The notes: generated by a model not told the origin, from the sequence alone. 64,000 bases of DNA from Paraburkholderia susongensis (GCF_900177725.1 NZ_FXAT01000006.1:1-64000); one strand, 5' to 3'. Shown: positions 16,302-27,535, counted from the first letter of the stretch. Numbers and translations are program-made.

Positions 16302-17207
16302 TCACAACCACCGCGGATCACGCGTAAACGCCACCGTCAGCCAGCGGTCGGGACCGGACTCGCCGATCGCGCGCGAAATCCTGTCGCGAATCTGATCGAG
16401 CTGACGCACACCCACGTGCTCCATCGCCTCGGGCAGCACGACATGAACCTCGACGAAAAGGCCGCGACCCACGCGCGTCGCGTAGTGCGAGTGGGACACG
16501 AAGCCGTAGTCCGAGGTGAGTTGCTGCATCAGTTCGCGCAACTCGCGCTCCAGATCCTCCGGGGTGATCAACAGTACTTCCTTGATTGCGCCGATTACGG
16601 TGCCGATCGGTATCGGTATCAGAACCAGTGTCAGGACGGCGAGCACACCTGGGTCGATGTACGGCGTGAGATGGCCGTGGCCGACGCGCTCGAGCAGCCA
16701 CGCAATCGAGAAAGCGAGCAGCAGCGCCGAACTGATGCACGCCGACATCAGCCAGCTCTTGACGTCGAGCCCGATCAGCTCGGACTCGATCACGCGATTC
16801 GCGCGCCGCTCGCGCAAGAACATGAAGAAGCAGAAAGCGGCGACCAGTACCGCGTAGAAGATGCCCCAGCCGAACTCCAGTTCATGTCCGCCTTCGAGGA
16901 TGCCTTTGACCGCGTTGATGAACGCATAAAAGCACAGGACCGACAGCAGACTGCCGTTGAACACGAGCACGAGCGGTTCGATATGCCAGAAGCCGTGCTG
17001 AAAGCGCCGGCTGGTCTCCTGGCGAAGCAGGCGCGTGACGAGCAGAGACAGGCTGCACATCGCGGCGTCGAGCGCGGAGAACATGCCGTCGAAGATGATC
17101 GACACGGAGCTGCTGAGAATGCCGACCGCGATACCGAATCCCGCGATCATCACGGTGCAAAGCAGCGATTGTTTGAGGATGCGCTGTTCCAGGTCCGTTG
17201 CTTTCAT
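16302..17207 (-). CDS. Cation diffusion facilitator-type transporter, atypical metal sites
   Basis: 301 residues: six predicted membrane spans followed by a cytoplasmic domain of about 80 residues, the standard CDF layout. The N-terminal span reads SSSVSIIFDGMFSALDA and the fifth ELIGLDVKSWLMSACIS. Zinc-transporting CDF proteins have (H/D)xxxD in span 2 and HxxxD in span 5. Here the expected positions appear to be Phe/Asp and Ser/Ser, so the classical site is not preserved. The C-terminal domain has HSHYATRVGRGLFVEVHVVL, as in the family. It may belong to a divergent subgroup with another substrate. The promoter is shared with a small divergent region upstream. Confidence 0.75.
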   Translation of the reverse strand: MKATDLEQRILKQSLLCTVMIAGFGIAVGILSSSVSIIFDGMFSALDAAMCSLSLLVTRLLRQETSRRFQHGFWHIEPLVLVFNGSLLSVLCFYAFINAVKGILEGGHELEFGWGIFYAVLVAAFCFFMFLRERRANRVIESELIGLDVKSWLMSACISSALLLAFSIAWLLERVGHGHLTPYIDPGVLAVLTLVLIPIPIGTVIGAIKEVLLITPEDLERELRELMQQLTSDYGFVSHSHYATRVGRGLFVEVHVVLPEAMEHVGVRQLDQIRDRISRAIGESGPDRWLTVAFTRDPRWL

Positions 17208-17374
17208 GGTCCGAGTAATCGCCCTTGACTGAAAGACGTTGAGGAAGTGGGGGCAGTATAACGGCCAATAGTGGGGTGTCTGGATGATCTCTCGGGATTG
17301 CGGCAGGCACTCAAATGCAACTAACGGTCAAGCCGGCAAGTTATGAGCGTCAAACTTCAACTTCAAACCCCCTG

Positions 17375-17397
17375 CTGTTAAAGGCGGGGGCGAGTCC
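17375..17397 (-). terminator. Rho-independent-type hairpin after small ORF
   Basis: Read on the minus strand, CCCCCGC-CTTTAACA-GC-A-GGGGG can form a stem of seven pairs with one bulged A and an 8-base loop. It is followed by TTTGAAGTT. It begins 3 bases after the stop of the small frame 17541-17401, which is where a terminator would be expected. Confidence 0.45.
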
Positions 17398-17400
17398 GCC

Positions 17401-17541
17401 TCAAATCACCTGCTTCAACGGCCGCGCGATCGCCGCCGTCGCGGCCACGCCGATTCCCTGACGCACTCGTTCCGCGATTCTTTCCATCGAGTTGAATCCG
17501 AGAAATTCGTTTACCTTGAAACAACCGCTGATGTAAGCCAC
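17401..17541 (-). CDS. Candidate small protein, 46 residues
   Basis: A minus-strand frame starts at GTG 17541 (GAGG about 10 bases upstream). It runs VAYISGCFKVNEFLGFNS and then a helical half, MERIAERVRQGIGVAATAAI, to TGA 17401-17403. Third codon positions are mostly G or C, and a terminator-like hairpin follows at once, so it looks like a real short gene missed because of its size. The C-terminal half is amphipathic. No homologue is recognised. It lies upstream of the CDF transporter gene on the same strand, 193 bp away. Confidence 0.4.
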   Translation of the reverse strand: MAYISGCFKVNEFLGFNSMERIAERVRQGIGVAATAAIARPLKQVI

Positions 17542-17683
17542 GATAGCAAGCCTCGATATAACCCGTCACTTCCGATACCCGAAGATACCCGAACCCGGTC
17601 ATCGGCATCGGCGCGCGGCACACGCGTCGGATACAGCAGGCGGGCGGCCGTTGAGAAAAAACACTGTAAAACAAGGACCCGAC

Positions 17684-18877
17684 ATGAAAATCATCCCCGA
17701 AATTGCTCACGCCAACACCGGCATCCAGTCGATTCGCCGCGACATTCACGCGCATCCCGAACTGTGCTACGAAGAGCATCGCACCGCGGACGTCGTCGCG
17801 CAGCAGCTCGAATCGTGGGGTATCGAAGTCACGCGCGGGCTTGGCAAGACCGGTGTCGTCGGCGTGCTGCGCAACGGTTCGAGCCGTAAGGCGATCGGCC
17901 TGCGCGCCGACATGGACGCGCTGCCGATTCAGGAGCTCAACACGTTCGAGCATGCGTCGCAGCACCCGGGCAAGATGCACGCGTGCGGACATGACGGCCA
18001 TACCGCGATGCTGCTCGGCGCGGCGCAGTATCTGTCGCAGCACCGCAATTTCGACGGCACCGTCGTGTTCATTTTCCAGCCAGCCGAGGAGGGTGGCGGC
18101 GGCGCGAAGGCGATGATCGAAGACGGTCTCTTCGAGCGTTTTCCGGTCGATGCGGTGTTTGCGCTGCACAACTGGCCGGGTATGCCCGCCGGCGAATTCG
18201 GCGCACGCGTCGGTGCGACCCAGGCGTCGAGCAACGAATTCCGCATCACGGTGAAGGGCGTCGGCGCGCACGCGGCGATTCCGCACAACGGTATCGACCC
18301 GGTGTTCACCGCAATGCAGATCGGCACGGGCCTGCAAAGCATCATGACGCGCAACAAGCGGCCGATCGACGCGGCCGTGCTCTCGATCACGCAGATCAAC
18401 GCGGGCGAAGCAGTCAATGTGATTCCCGATACGGCGACGCTCGCCGGCACCGTGCGCACGTTTTCGGTGGAGGTGCTGGATCTGATCGAAAGCCGCATGA
18501 AGCAGCTCGCGGAAGCGACCGCGCTCGCTTACGGCTGCAGCGTCGAATTCTCGTTCCGCCGCAACTATCCGCCGACCGTCAACACGGAGAAGGAAACGCA
18601 TTTCGCGCTTGGCGTCATGCAGGAAATCGTCGGCAATGAGCACGTCGAAACCAATATCGATCCGACGATGGGCGCCGAAGACTTCTCGTTCATGCTGCTC
18701 GAAAAACCGGGCTGCTATGCGTACATCGGCAACGGTAACGGCGAGCATCGCGACCACGGTCATGGTCTCGGGCCTTGCATGCTGCACAACACGAGCTACG
18801 ATTTCAACGACGACGTGCTCTCGCTCGGCTCGACCTACTGGGTGCGTCTGACTGAGTCGTTCCTGACACCGGCTTAA
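17684..18877 (+). CDS. M20 family amidohydrolase (hippurate/N-acyl amino acid hydrolase type)
   Basis: 397 residues from ATG 17684, with AAGGA about 6 bases upstream. This is the M20D layout. LRADMDALP is at about 75-83, and KMHACGHDGHTA holds the metal Cys/His ligands at about 100. VFIFQPAEEGGGG carries the catalytic Glu pair at about 130. A lid domain follows (GVGAHAAIPHNGIDP), and the C-terminal GAEDFSFML and PCMLHNTSYDF complete the site. Family members release amino acids from N-acyl, hippurate-like or peptide conjugates in the cytoplasm with Mn or Zn. Downstream lie a DUF2817 peptidase and a basic-amino-acid ABC importer, which suggests use of an amino-acid conjugate. Confidence 0.88.
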   Translation: MKIIPEIAHANTGIQSIRRDIHAHPELCYEEHRTADVVAQQLESWGIEVTRGLGKTGVVGVLRNGSSRKAIGLRADMDALPIQELNTFEHASQHPGKMHACGHDGHTAMLLGAAQYLSQHRNFDGTVVFIFQPAEEGGGGAKAMIEDGLFERFPVDAVFALHNWPGMPAGEFGARVGATQASSNEFRITVKGVGAHAAIPHNGIDPVFTAMQIGTGLQSIMTRNKRPIDAAVLSITQINAGEAVNVIPDTATLAGTVRTFSVEVLDLIESRMKQLAEATALAYGCSVEFSFRRNYPPTVNTEKETHFALGVMQEIVGNEHVETNIDPTMGAEDFSFMLLEKPGCYAYIGNGNGEHRDHGHGLGPCMLHNTSYDFNDDVLSLGSTYWVRLTESFLTPA

Positions 18878-18947
18878 GATCAGCCCAAGGCCAGCCAAAC
18901 GCCAGCCAGTCGCGGTATTGACGGACTCTTGTTTGCCCGGAGATTCA

Positions 18948-20045
18948 ATGAATCCATCGTCGTATTTCGCGCCGTCCTATCTGAACGCGCGGCAGTTGTA
19001 TCTGCGCTGCGCTGCGAATCTGGCGGCGCACGTCGAAAGCCATGTGATACCGGCGCAGCGCGGCCTCGAAGGCGAGGAGCTTGCCACCGACGTCGTGCGC
19101 CTCGGTCCAAAGACGGCGCGCCGTCTGCTGGTGTTGACTTCGGGCACGCACGGCGTCGAGGGTTTTTGCGGTTCGGCGGCGCAGATCGCGTTGTTGCACG
19201 ACCGGCCACTGCACGCGCTGCTCGAGAAGCTCGACGTGGCGATCCTCGTGGTCCACGCGATCAATCCGTATGGCTTTTCGCATCTGAGCCGCACGAACGA
19301 GGACAACGTCGATCTGAATCGCAACAGCATCGATTTCTCGCAGCCGTTGCCGGTCAATCCCGCGTACGGCGATCTGCACGCGTTGCTCGTGCCTGCCGAG
19401 TGGCCGCCATCCGCGGAGAACGCCGCGGCCATTGCGGCGTATATCGCCGAACGTGGCGAACCGGCTTATCAGCGGGCGCTGACGATCGGCCAATACCAGC
19501 ACGCCGACGGCATGTTCTTCGGCGGTGCGCGCACGGTGTGGAGCACGCGCCTGTTGCAGACATTGCTGGAGAAATACGGCGCGGCGTGCGAGAGCATCGG
19601 CTGGATCGATTTCCATACCGGGCTCGGTCCCTATGGGCACGGCGAGAAAATCTGCGTGGGCCAGCTCGGCGCCGATGAGTTGCAGCGCGCCCGCGCGTGG
19701 TGGGGTGCCGACGTGACGAGTCCGCTCGACGGCACCTCGGTCGCGGCCAATGTCGCGGGGCCGGTGCTCGATACGCTGCGCCGCACCTGCACGCATGCAC
19801 GCACGACGGCGATCGCGATCGAATACGGCACGGTCCCGCTCGTCGACATGCTGCACAGGTTGCGCGCCGATGCGTGGGTGCGCCAGCATCCCGACGCCGA
19901 CGCCCAGTATCTCAGCACGATTCGAGCTGACATCCGCGCGGGCTTCTATTGCGAGGACGATGTCTGGAGAGGGCTGATTCTCGGTCAGGCGCGCGCGGCG
20001 ATTCTGCAGGCGGTCATGGGGTTGTCGCGCGAGCCTGCCTGCTGA
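18948..20045 (+). CDS. DUF2817 family zinc peptidase-like protein
   Basis: 365 residues from ATG 18948 (CGGAG about 5 bases upstream). The DUF2817 family belongs to the M14-like carboxypeptidase superfamily. TSGTHGVEGFCGSAAQ near 63-78 supplies the first His and Glu zinc ligands. The HAINPYGFSHLSRTNEDNVD and LNRN stretch is near 100-125, and IDFHTGLGPYGHGE near 217-230 gives the second His. AIAIEYGTVP near 284 holds the expected catalytic Glu. Cytoplasmic; no signal peptide. The gap after the M20 gene is 70 bp, so the two probably form one unit. The natural substrate is unknown. Confidence 0.82.
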   Translation: MNPSSYFAPSYLNARQLYLRCAANLAAHVESHVIPAQRGLEGEELATDVVRLGPKTARRLLVLTSGTHGVEGFCGSAAQIALLHDRPLHALLEKLDVAILVVHAINPYGFSHLSRTNEDNVDLNRNSIDFSQPLPVNPAYGDLHALLVPAEWPPSAENAAAIAAYIAERGEPAYQRALTIGQYQHADGMFFGGARTVWSTRLLQTLLEKYGAACESIGWIDFHTGLGPYGHGEKICVGQLGADELQRARAWWGADVTSPLDGTSVAANVAGPVLDTLRRTCTHARTTAIAIEYGTVPLVDMLHRLRADAWVRQHPDADAQYLSTIRADIRAGFYCEDDVWRGLILGQARAAILQAVMGLSREPAC

Positions 20046-20123
20046 TCGGCAAGCGCTGCGCACGCCATGATTACCGCGCTGCGCGCCGCATAATCACGGG
20101 ACCTCATTCGGCTCGACGCGCAC

Positions 20124-20891
20124 CTACTTCAACCTTCCCGCCAGGAACTGCTGCAACCGCTCGCTGCGCGGATTCGTCAGTACCTCATGCGGGTGCCCTT
20201 GCTCCTCGATCTTCCCCTTGTGCAGGAACACGACGTGATTCGACACGTTGCGCGCGAAGCCCATTTCATGCGTGACGACGATCATCGTACGGCCCTCCTC
20301 GGCGAGCGCCTGCATCACGCGCAACACTTCGCCTACCAGTTCGGGGTCGAGCGCTGAAGTCGGCTCGTCGAACAGCATGACTTCGGGCTCCATGGCGAGT
20401 GCGCGTGCAATCGCAACGCGCTGCTGCTGACCGCCCGACAGATGCGACGGATATTTCTGTTCCGTGTTGGCGGGTAGTCCGACTTTGGTCAGGTACTTGC
20501 GGGCGCGCGCTTCCGCTTCGCTGCGGCTCAAGCCAAGCACGCTGATCGGCGCTTCGATGACGTTCTCGAGCACGGTCATATGTGCCCACAGATTGAAATG
20601 CTGGAACACCATCGAAAGACGCGTGCGCATCGTCTGGAGCTGCTTCGGATTACTCACGCGCAGCGAGCCGTTGCGATCGGCGCTCGTGCGAACTTCTTCG
20701 CCATTGAGCGTGATGCGCCCGGAGCACGGCGATTCGAGAAAATTGATGCACCTCAGGAACGTGCTTTTCCCGGAGCCGCTCGACCCGATGAGGCTAATGA
20801 CGTCGCCTGCCTTGGCCTTGAGCGATACGCCTTTCAGCACTTCGTTTTCGCCGAACTTCTTGTGCAGGTCGTCGACTGTCAGCTTGTACAT
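20124..20891 (-). CDS. hisP: Basic amino acid ABC importer, ATP-binding subunit
   Basis: 255 residues. The start chosen is ATG 20891 (GGAG at 9 bases, and MYKLTVDDLHKKF matches the usual HisP beginning) rather than ATG 20909. Motifs: Walker A GSSGSGKST near 38-46, LSGGQQQR signature near 158-165, Walker B VMLFDEPTSALDP, and the switch His in VVTHEM. The inserted NGSLRVSNPKQLQTMR segment is typical of HisP/ArgP-type proteins. It energises import of histidine, lysine, arginine or ornithine. It is last in the hisQ-hisM-hisP order, 37 bp after hisM. No periplasmic binding protein is encoded in the operon, so one must be supplied from elsewhere. Confidence 0.88.
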   Translation of the reverse strand: MYKLTVDDLHKKFGENEVLKGVSLKAKAGDVISLIGSSGSGKSTFLRCINFLESPCSGRITLNGEEVRTSADRNGSLRVSNPKQLQTMRTRLSMVFQHFNLWAHMTVLENVIEAPISVLGLSRSEAEARARKYLTKVGLPANTEQKYPSHLSGGQQQRVAIARALAMEPEVMLFDEPTSALDPELVGEVLRVMQALAEEGRTMIVVTHEMGFARNVSNHVVFLHKGKIEEQGHPHEVLTNPRSERLQQFLAGRLK

Positions 20892-20928
20892 GCTCTTATG
20901 CTCCATCATGACGCGAACGCGCCGCGGT

Positions 20929-21642
20929 TCAATGCCCTTGCGGCTTAAGGTAAGCCAGCAAACGTATTTCCAATTTGCGGAAGCCCCAGATCAGCGCGAA
21001 GACGATCAGCGCATAGAGGATGGCCGCGATGCCGTACGCCTGGAAGGTCGCGTAGGTGGCGGAGTTGACGTCGCGCGCCACCTTCAGGATGTCGGGCACC
21101 GTCGCCGTGAATGCGAGCGTCGTCGCGTGCAGCATCAGGATGACCTCGTTGCTGTACGAGGGCAGCGCGCGCCGCAGCGCGGAAGGCAGAATGATGCGCG
21201 TATACAGCTTGAATTTCGACATGCCGTAAGCCTGCGCTGCCTCGATTTCGCCGTGCGAGGTTTCCCTGATCGAGCCGGCGAAGATCTCGGTGGCGTACGC
21301 GCACTCGTTCAGCGCGAACGCGAGCAGCGTGCAGTTCATCGCATTGCGAAAGAAGCTGTTGAGCAGGTCGTGCGAATGGATGAAATGCAGGCTGTAGAGC
21401 CCCGTGTAGATCAGCAGCAACTGAACGTACAGCGGTGTTCCGCGAAAGATATAGGTGTAAAGCCAGACGGGTCCGGAAATGTAGCGGTTGCGCGAGGCGC
21501 GCGCGATGGCAAGCGGCACGGCAAGCGTAAAACCCAGCACGATCGAGGCGACGAGCAGCCACAGCGTGATGGCGAGGCCGGTGTAGTTGAAGCCGTCGGT
21601 GAAAAGATAGTTCTGCCAATATTGACGAATCAGTTCGATCAC
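20929..21642 (-). CDS. hisM: Basic amino acid ABC importer, permease HisM type
   Basis: 237 residues with five predicted membrane spans. GTG 21642 overlaps the TGA of hisQ (GTGA). The conserved cytoplasmic loop reads IEAAQAYGMSKFKLYTRIILP, the EAA motif that docks on the ATPase. Blocks such as YIFRGTPLYVQLLLIYTGLY are typical of HisM. It forms the membrane heterodimer with HisQ for import of basic amino acids. Confidence 0.88.
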   Translation of the reverse strand: MIELIRQYWQNYLFTDGFNYTGLAITLWLLVASIVLGFTLAVPLAIARASRNRYISGPVWLYTYIFRGTPLYVQLLLIYTGLYSLHFIHSHDLLNSFFRNAMNCTLLAFALNECAYATEIFAGSIRETSHGEIEAAQAYGMSKFKLYTRIILPSALRRALPSYSNEVILMLHATTLAFTATVPDILKVARDVNSATYATFQAYGIAAILYALIVFALIWGFRKLEIRLLAYLKPQGH

Positions 21643-22328
21643 AGCACGGCCCTCCGTACGCCGATCGAGTAGCGCTTCTCGAGGCGGTTCAAGATCAGAT
21701 TCGACACGGTGGTAATGGCGAGGTAGATCGCCCCGGTCGCGAGCGTGAAGAAGAAAAACGACTGCGTGCTCTTGCCGGCGTCCTGCGATGCCTTGACCAC
21801 ATCGGCGAGACCGATGATCGACACGAGCGCAGTGGCCTTCACGAGCACCTGCCAGTTATTGCCGATGCCGGGTAGCGCGAAGCGCATCATCTGCGGGAAC
21901 AGGATGCGCGTGAACACGCGCCGCGCGCTCATGCCGTACGCGAAGCCCGCTTCGAGCTGCCCGCGCGGCACGGCGAGAAACGCGCCGCGGAAAGTCTCGG
22001 TGAAGTACGCGCCGTAAATGAAACCCAGTGTGATGACGCCGGCGAGAAACGGATCGATGTCGATCTGCTCCATGCTGAACATGTCGGTCAGATCATTGAG
22101 CCAGATCTGGATGCTGTAGAAGAGCAGCAGCATCAGCACGAGGTCGGGCACGGCGCGGATCAGGGTCGTGTACAGCGTGCCGATGCGCGAGACGACGCGG
22201 TTGGTCGAGAGCTTCGCGGCAGCGCCGATGAGGCCCAGCACAAACGACGCCGCAAGCGACAGCACCGCGAGCTTGATGGTTACCCACGTGCCCGCGAGAA
22301 GCATCGGACCGAAGCCTTGAAAAAGCAT
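21639..22328 (-). CDS. hisQ: Basic amino acid ABC importer, permease HisQ type
   Basis: 229 residues, five predicted spans, starting at ATG 22328 after AAGGA. The EAA loop reads QLEAGFAYGMSARRVFTRILFP. The LIRAVPDLVLMLLLFYSIQI and FIYGAYFTETFRGAF blocks are as expected for HisQ. It is the first gene of the hisQMP unit. The 400-bp leader upstream carries two near-identical palindromes resembling HutC operators, so histidine-responsive control is plausible. Confidence 0.88.
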   Translation of the reverse strand: MLFQGFGPMLLAGTWVTIKLAVLSLAASFVLGLIGAAAKLSTNRVVSRIGTLYTTLIRAVPDLVLMLLLFYSIQIWLNDLTDMFSMEQIDIDPFLAGVITLGFIYGAYFTETFRGAFLAVPRGQLEAGFAYGMSARRVFTRILFPQMMRFALPGIGNNWQVLVKATALVSIIGLADVVKASQDAGKSTQSFFFFTLATGAIYLAITTVSNLILNRLEKRYSIGVRRAVL

Positions 22329-22429
22329 GGGAGTGTCCTTGTTAAAGGAGCGCGAATCCTGACGTGGAATCTCGGGTGCCGAGGGTCTTGCCTCGCGAAC
22401 TGGGGTCAGGATATGTCCGGCCCGCGATG

Positions 22430-22441
22430 TTGTATAGACAA
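22430..22441. promoter_or_regulatory. HutC-like operator, site A
   Basis: TTGTATAGACAA, an interrupted palindrome about 90 bp upstream of hisQ. From memory it matches the core of GntR/HutC operators of histidine-utilisation genes. A second near-copy lies at 22619. The position fits repression of the hisQMP promoter. Confidence 0.5.
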
Positions 22442-22618
22442 ATTATCCCGAACAAGTGTTGAGGAACAATCGGGGTTAGTGCTTATGAGGGTTGCTTTCC
22501 AATCGTATGAAAACCCTTGAAATCATTGATATATATGGTATTCAGGCAGAGTTACGGGGGACTCGCCCTGGCTGGAGATTTTTCTCTGGGGCAATGGTTT
22601 TAGCCGTCAGAGGGTATC

Positions 22619-22630
22619 TTGTCCATACAA
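22619..22630. promoter_or_regulatory. HutC-like operator, site B
   Basis: TTGTCCATACAA is the reverse complement of TTGTATGGACAA, one base from site A. It lies about 290 bp upstream of hisQ and about 100 bp beyond the end of the LysR gene on the same strand. The remaining part of 22329-22728 has no gene. Confidence 0.45.
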
Positions 22631-22728
22631 CTTCGTTACAGCAGTTTCCGCGGGTGTAGGGAACGGCAGGAACGCGCGATTCCGGCGGTGCCGGGACATC
22701 GCGCGTGAGATAAGGAAGGGTGTTGGCG

Positions 22729-23646
22729 CTACTGATGCGAAGGCGGCAGATAAGTCATCTGCTCGTCGTCGTACAGCGCGTAGATCAGGTTTCGCAGCCG
22801 CGTGATATCGGCGGACTCGTCGAGCATGCGCGTGCTCATGATGATCGGTGAAACGAGATTCTGATCGTCGAGGTCTTTGTACGCGATGTCGCCGCGCTGC
22901 AGTCCATACACGCTCGCCGGCACGATCGATATGCCTTCGCCCGCCGCGACGAGACCGAGTGCGATCTGCAGTTCGCGAGTCTCGTAGAGTCGATGCGGTT
23001 TCAACGCGCGATCATGAAACGCGGCCAGCACCTGGTCGGCGTAACTCGGGCGCGGCGCTTTCGGAAAGATGATTAGCGTTTCGCTCGTGAGGTCATGCAG
23101 CGACAGCACCGGCTTCGCGTCGATCAGCGGATGGCCGCCCGGCAGCGCGACGATCATCCGCTCCTCGCGCAACACCACGCGCCGGATGCTCGGGTCTTCG
23201 TGACGAATCCGCCCGAAGCCGACGTCGATGCGTCCTTCCTTGAGCGCCTTGATCTGATCCATCGTCGACAGTTCGTGCAGACTCAGTTCGACCGTGCTGT
23301 TTTCGGTGCGAAAGCGCCGGATGATTTTCGGCAGCATGCCGTACAGCGTCGAGCCGACGAAGCCGACCGACAGGCTGCGCTCGATCTTGCCGACCCGGCG
23401 AGTCATCGCCTCGACTTCCGAGGTTTGCGCGAGCAGTTGGATCGCGTGCGAATAGAAGAAGCGGCCGGCCTCGGTCAGCTTGAGCGGCCGCGAGTTGCGC
23501 TCGAACAACTGCACGCCGAGCGTGTCCTCGAGCTGCTGGATCTGCCTGCTCAGCGGCGGCTGCGCAATGTGCAGACGTTTGGCGGCCCGGGTGACGTTGC
23601 ACTCCTCGGCAACCGCCACGAAATAGCGCAGGTGGCGCAGTTCCAT
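22729..23646 (-). CDS. LysR regulator of the benzoate operon (BenM/CatM type)
   Basis: 305 residues. The HTH is at about 4-60 (RAAKRLHIAQPPLSRQIQQLE). The effector domain has SVGFVGSTLYGMLPKIIRRF and the RPSYADQVL segment seen in BenM/CatM/CatR regulators that bind benzoate or cis,cis-muconate. It diverges from benA, and the 200-bp gap holds ATAC-N7-GTAT sites of exactly that regulator class, beginning 5 bp from its own start codon. It should therefore repress itself and activate benABCD. Its ribosome site (AGAGG) lies inside the operator. Confidence 0.85.
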   Translation of the reverse strand: MELRHLRYFVAVAEECNVTRAAKRLHIAQPPLSRQIQQLEDTLGVQLFERNSRPLKLTEAGRFFYSHAIQLLAQTSEVEAMTRRVGKIERSLSVGFVGSTLYGMLPKIIRRFRTENSTVELSLHELSTMDQIKALKEGRIDVGFGRIRHEDPSIRRVVLREERMIVALPGGHPLIDAKPVLSLHDLTSETLIIFPKAPRPSYADQVLAAFHDRALKPHRLYETRELQIALGLVAAGEGISIVPASVYGLQRGDIAYKDLDDQNLVSPIIMSTRMLDESADITRLRNLIYALYDDEQMTYLPPSHQ

Positions 23647-23650
23647 AAGA

Positions 23651-23676
23651 ATACCTCTTAGGTATCGTCGCGATAC
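23651..23676. promoter_or_regulatory. BenM/CatM-type operator, three phased half-sites
   Basis: ATAC (23651-23654), GTAT (23662-23665) and ATAC (23673-23676) are separated by exactly 7 bases each. This gives two overlapping inverted repeats, ATACC-N5-GGTAT and GTATCG-N3-CGATAC. ATAC-N7-GTAT is the established site of BenM and CatM. The array overlaps the leader of the LysR gene. Confidence 0.75.
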
Positions 23677-23846
23677 TAAATCAGTGTTGGACGACGCAAA
23701 TGGCGCGCAACTATCCTTCAGTTACCGCAGACGCCTCGAAAAATTATACCTCCAGAGCATTGAAATCCTGGTCTGGTTAGAAGCGTCGGCCGCTTCCCAT
23801 GCGCGTGCTTCGCACGCATAGCGACTGTCCGAATCAGGAGACAACC

Positions 23847-25210
23847 ATGATTCCGATCTACCCGGATCACACTCCGCAGCTCAAGAACATCGACGATTTT
23901 CTCGTTGAGGACCGCGAGAGCGGGGACTACCGTCTGCATCGCAGCGCATTTACCGACGAGCGTCTGTTCGAGCTGGAAATGCAGCACATTTTCGAAGGGA
24001 ACTGGATTTACCTCGCGCACGAAAGCCAGATTCCGAACAACAACGATTACTTCACGACCTATATGGGCCGCCAGCCGGTCGTGATCGCGCGCAACCGGCA
24101 GGGCGAATTGAACGCGTTCATCAATGCGTGCACGCATCGCGGTGCGATGCTGTGCCGCTACAAGCGCGGCAACAAGGCGACCTACACGTGCCCGTTCCAC
24201 GGCTGGACCTTCAACAACAGCGGCAAGCTGCTGAAAGTGAAAGACCCCGCGGACGCGGGCTATCCCGACTGCTTCAACAAGGAAGGCTCGCACGATCTGA
24301 AGAAGATCGCGCGCTTCGGCAACTATCGCGGCTTTCTGTTCGGCAGTCTGAACGAGGACGTGCCTGCGCTCGAGACCTATCTCGGCGAGGCCGCGCGCAT
24401 CATCGACATGATCGTCGACCAGTCGGAAGACGGTCTCGAAGTGCTACGCGGCTCGTCGACCTATACGTACGAGGGCAACTGGAAGCTCACCGCCGAAAAC
24501 GGCGCGGACGGCTATCACGTCTCGGCGGTGCACTGGAATTACGCGGCGACGACCAATCATCGCAAGGAAGAAAACGCCCGCGAAGACAAGATTCGTGCGA
24601 TGGACGCCGGCAGCTGGGGCCGCCAGGGCGGCGGCTTCTACGCATTCGAGCAAGGCCACATGCTGCTGTGGACGCGCTGGGCCAATCCCGAAGACCGTCC
24701 CAACTTCAGCCGCCGCGAGGAATTCGCCGCGCGCTGCGGCGCCGAGCGCGCCGACTGGATGATCCAGAACTCGCGCAACCTGTGCCTCTATCCGAACGTG
24801 TATCTGATGGACCAGTTCGGTTCGCAGATTCGTGTGCTGCGCCCGCTGTCGGTCAACAAGACCGAGGTGACGATCTACTGCATTGCGCCGAAGGGTGAAT
24901 CCGACGAAGCGCGTTCGCGCCGCATCCGCCAGTACGAGGACTTCTTCAACGTGAGCGGCATGGCGACGCCCGACGACCTCGAAGAATTCCGTGCGTGCCA
25001 GCTCGGCTACGCCGCTCGCGCGCTCGAATGGAACGACATGTCCCGCGGTTCGACGCACTGGATCGACGGCGCGGACGAAGCGGCGCAAAAAATCGGGCTC
25101 AACCCGGTCATGAGCGGCGTGAAGACCGAGGATGAAGGGCTCTACACCGTGCAGCACCGCTACTGGATCGACACCATGAAAAAGGCGCTGAACACGCAAG
25201 GGAGCCGCGC

Positions 25211-25214
<4 letters not shown>
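23847..25214 (+). CDS. benA: Benzoate 1,2-dioxygenase, large oxygenase subunit
   Basis: 455 residues from ATG 23847 with CAGGAG upstream. The Rieske centre ligands are Cys95, His97, Cys115 and His118 (CTH-X17-CPFH). The mononuclear iron site is marked by [16 protein letters not shown] (Asp221, His224, His229). With BenB and BenC it converts benzoate and O2 to 1,6-dihydroxycyclohexa-2,4-diene-1-carboxylate. Length and sequence agree with BenA rather than the anthranilate enzyme, judging by linkage to benD and benE; toluate-type activity is also possible. It is first of the coupled benABCD genes. Confidence 0.93.

Positions 25215-27535
<2,321 letters not shown>

Noticed and set aside
17378-18898. 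Long open frame on the minus strand opposite the M20 hydrolase gene (about 500 codons)
   Set aside because: It is an antisense shadow of a high-GC gene. The plus strand has a clear M20 active site and ribosome site, while the minus product is Arg/His-rich with no domain.
18945-20063. Long antisense frame opposite the DUF2817 gene
   Set aside because: Composition is typical of a shadow frame, and the plus-strand frame has the zinc-site motifs.
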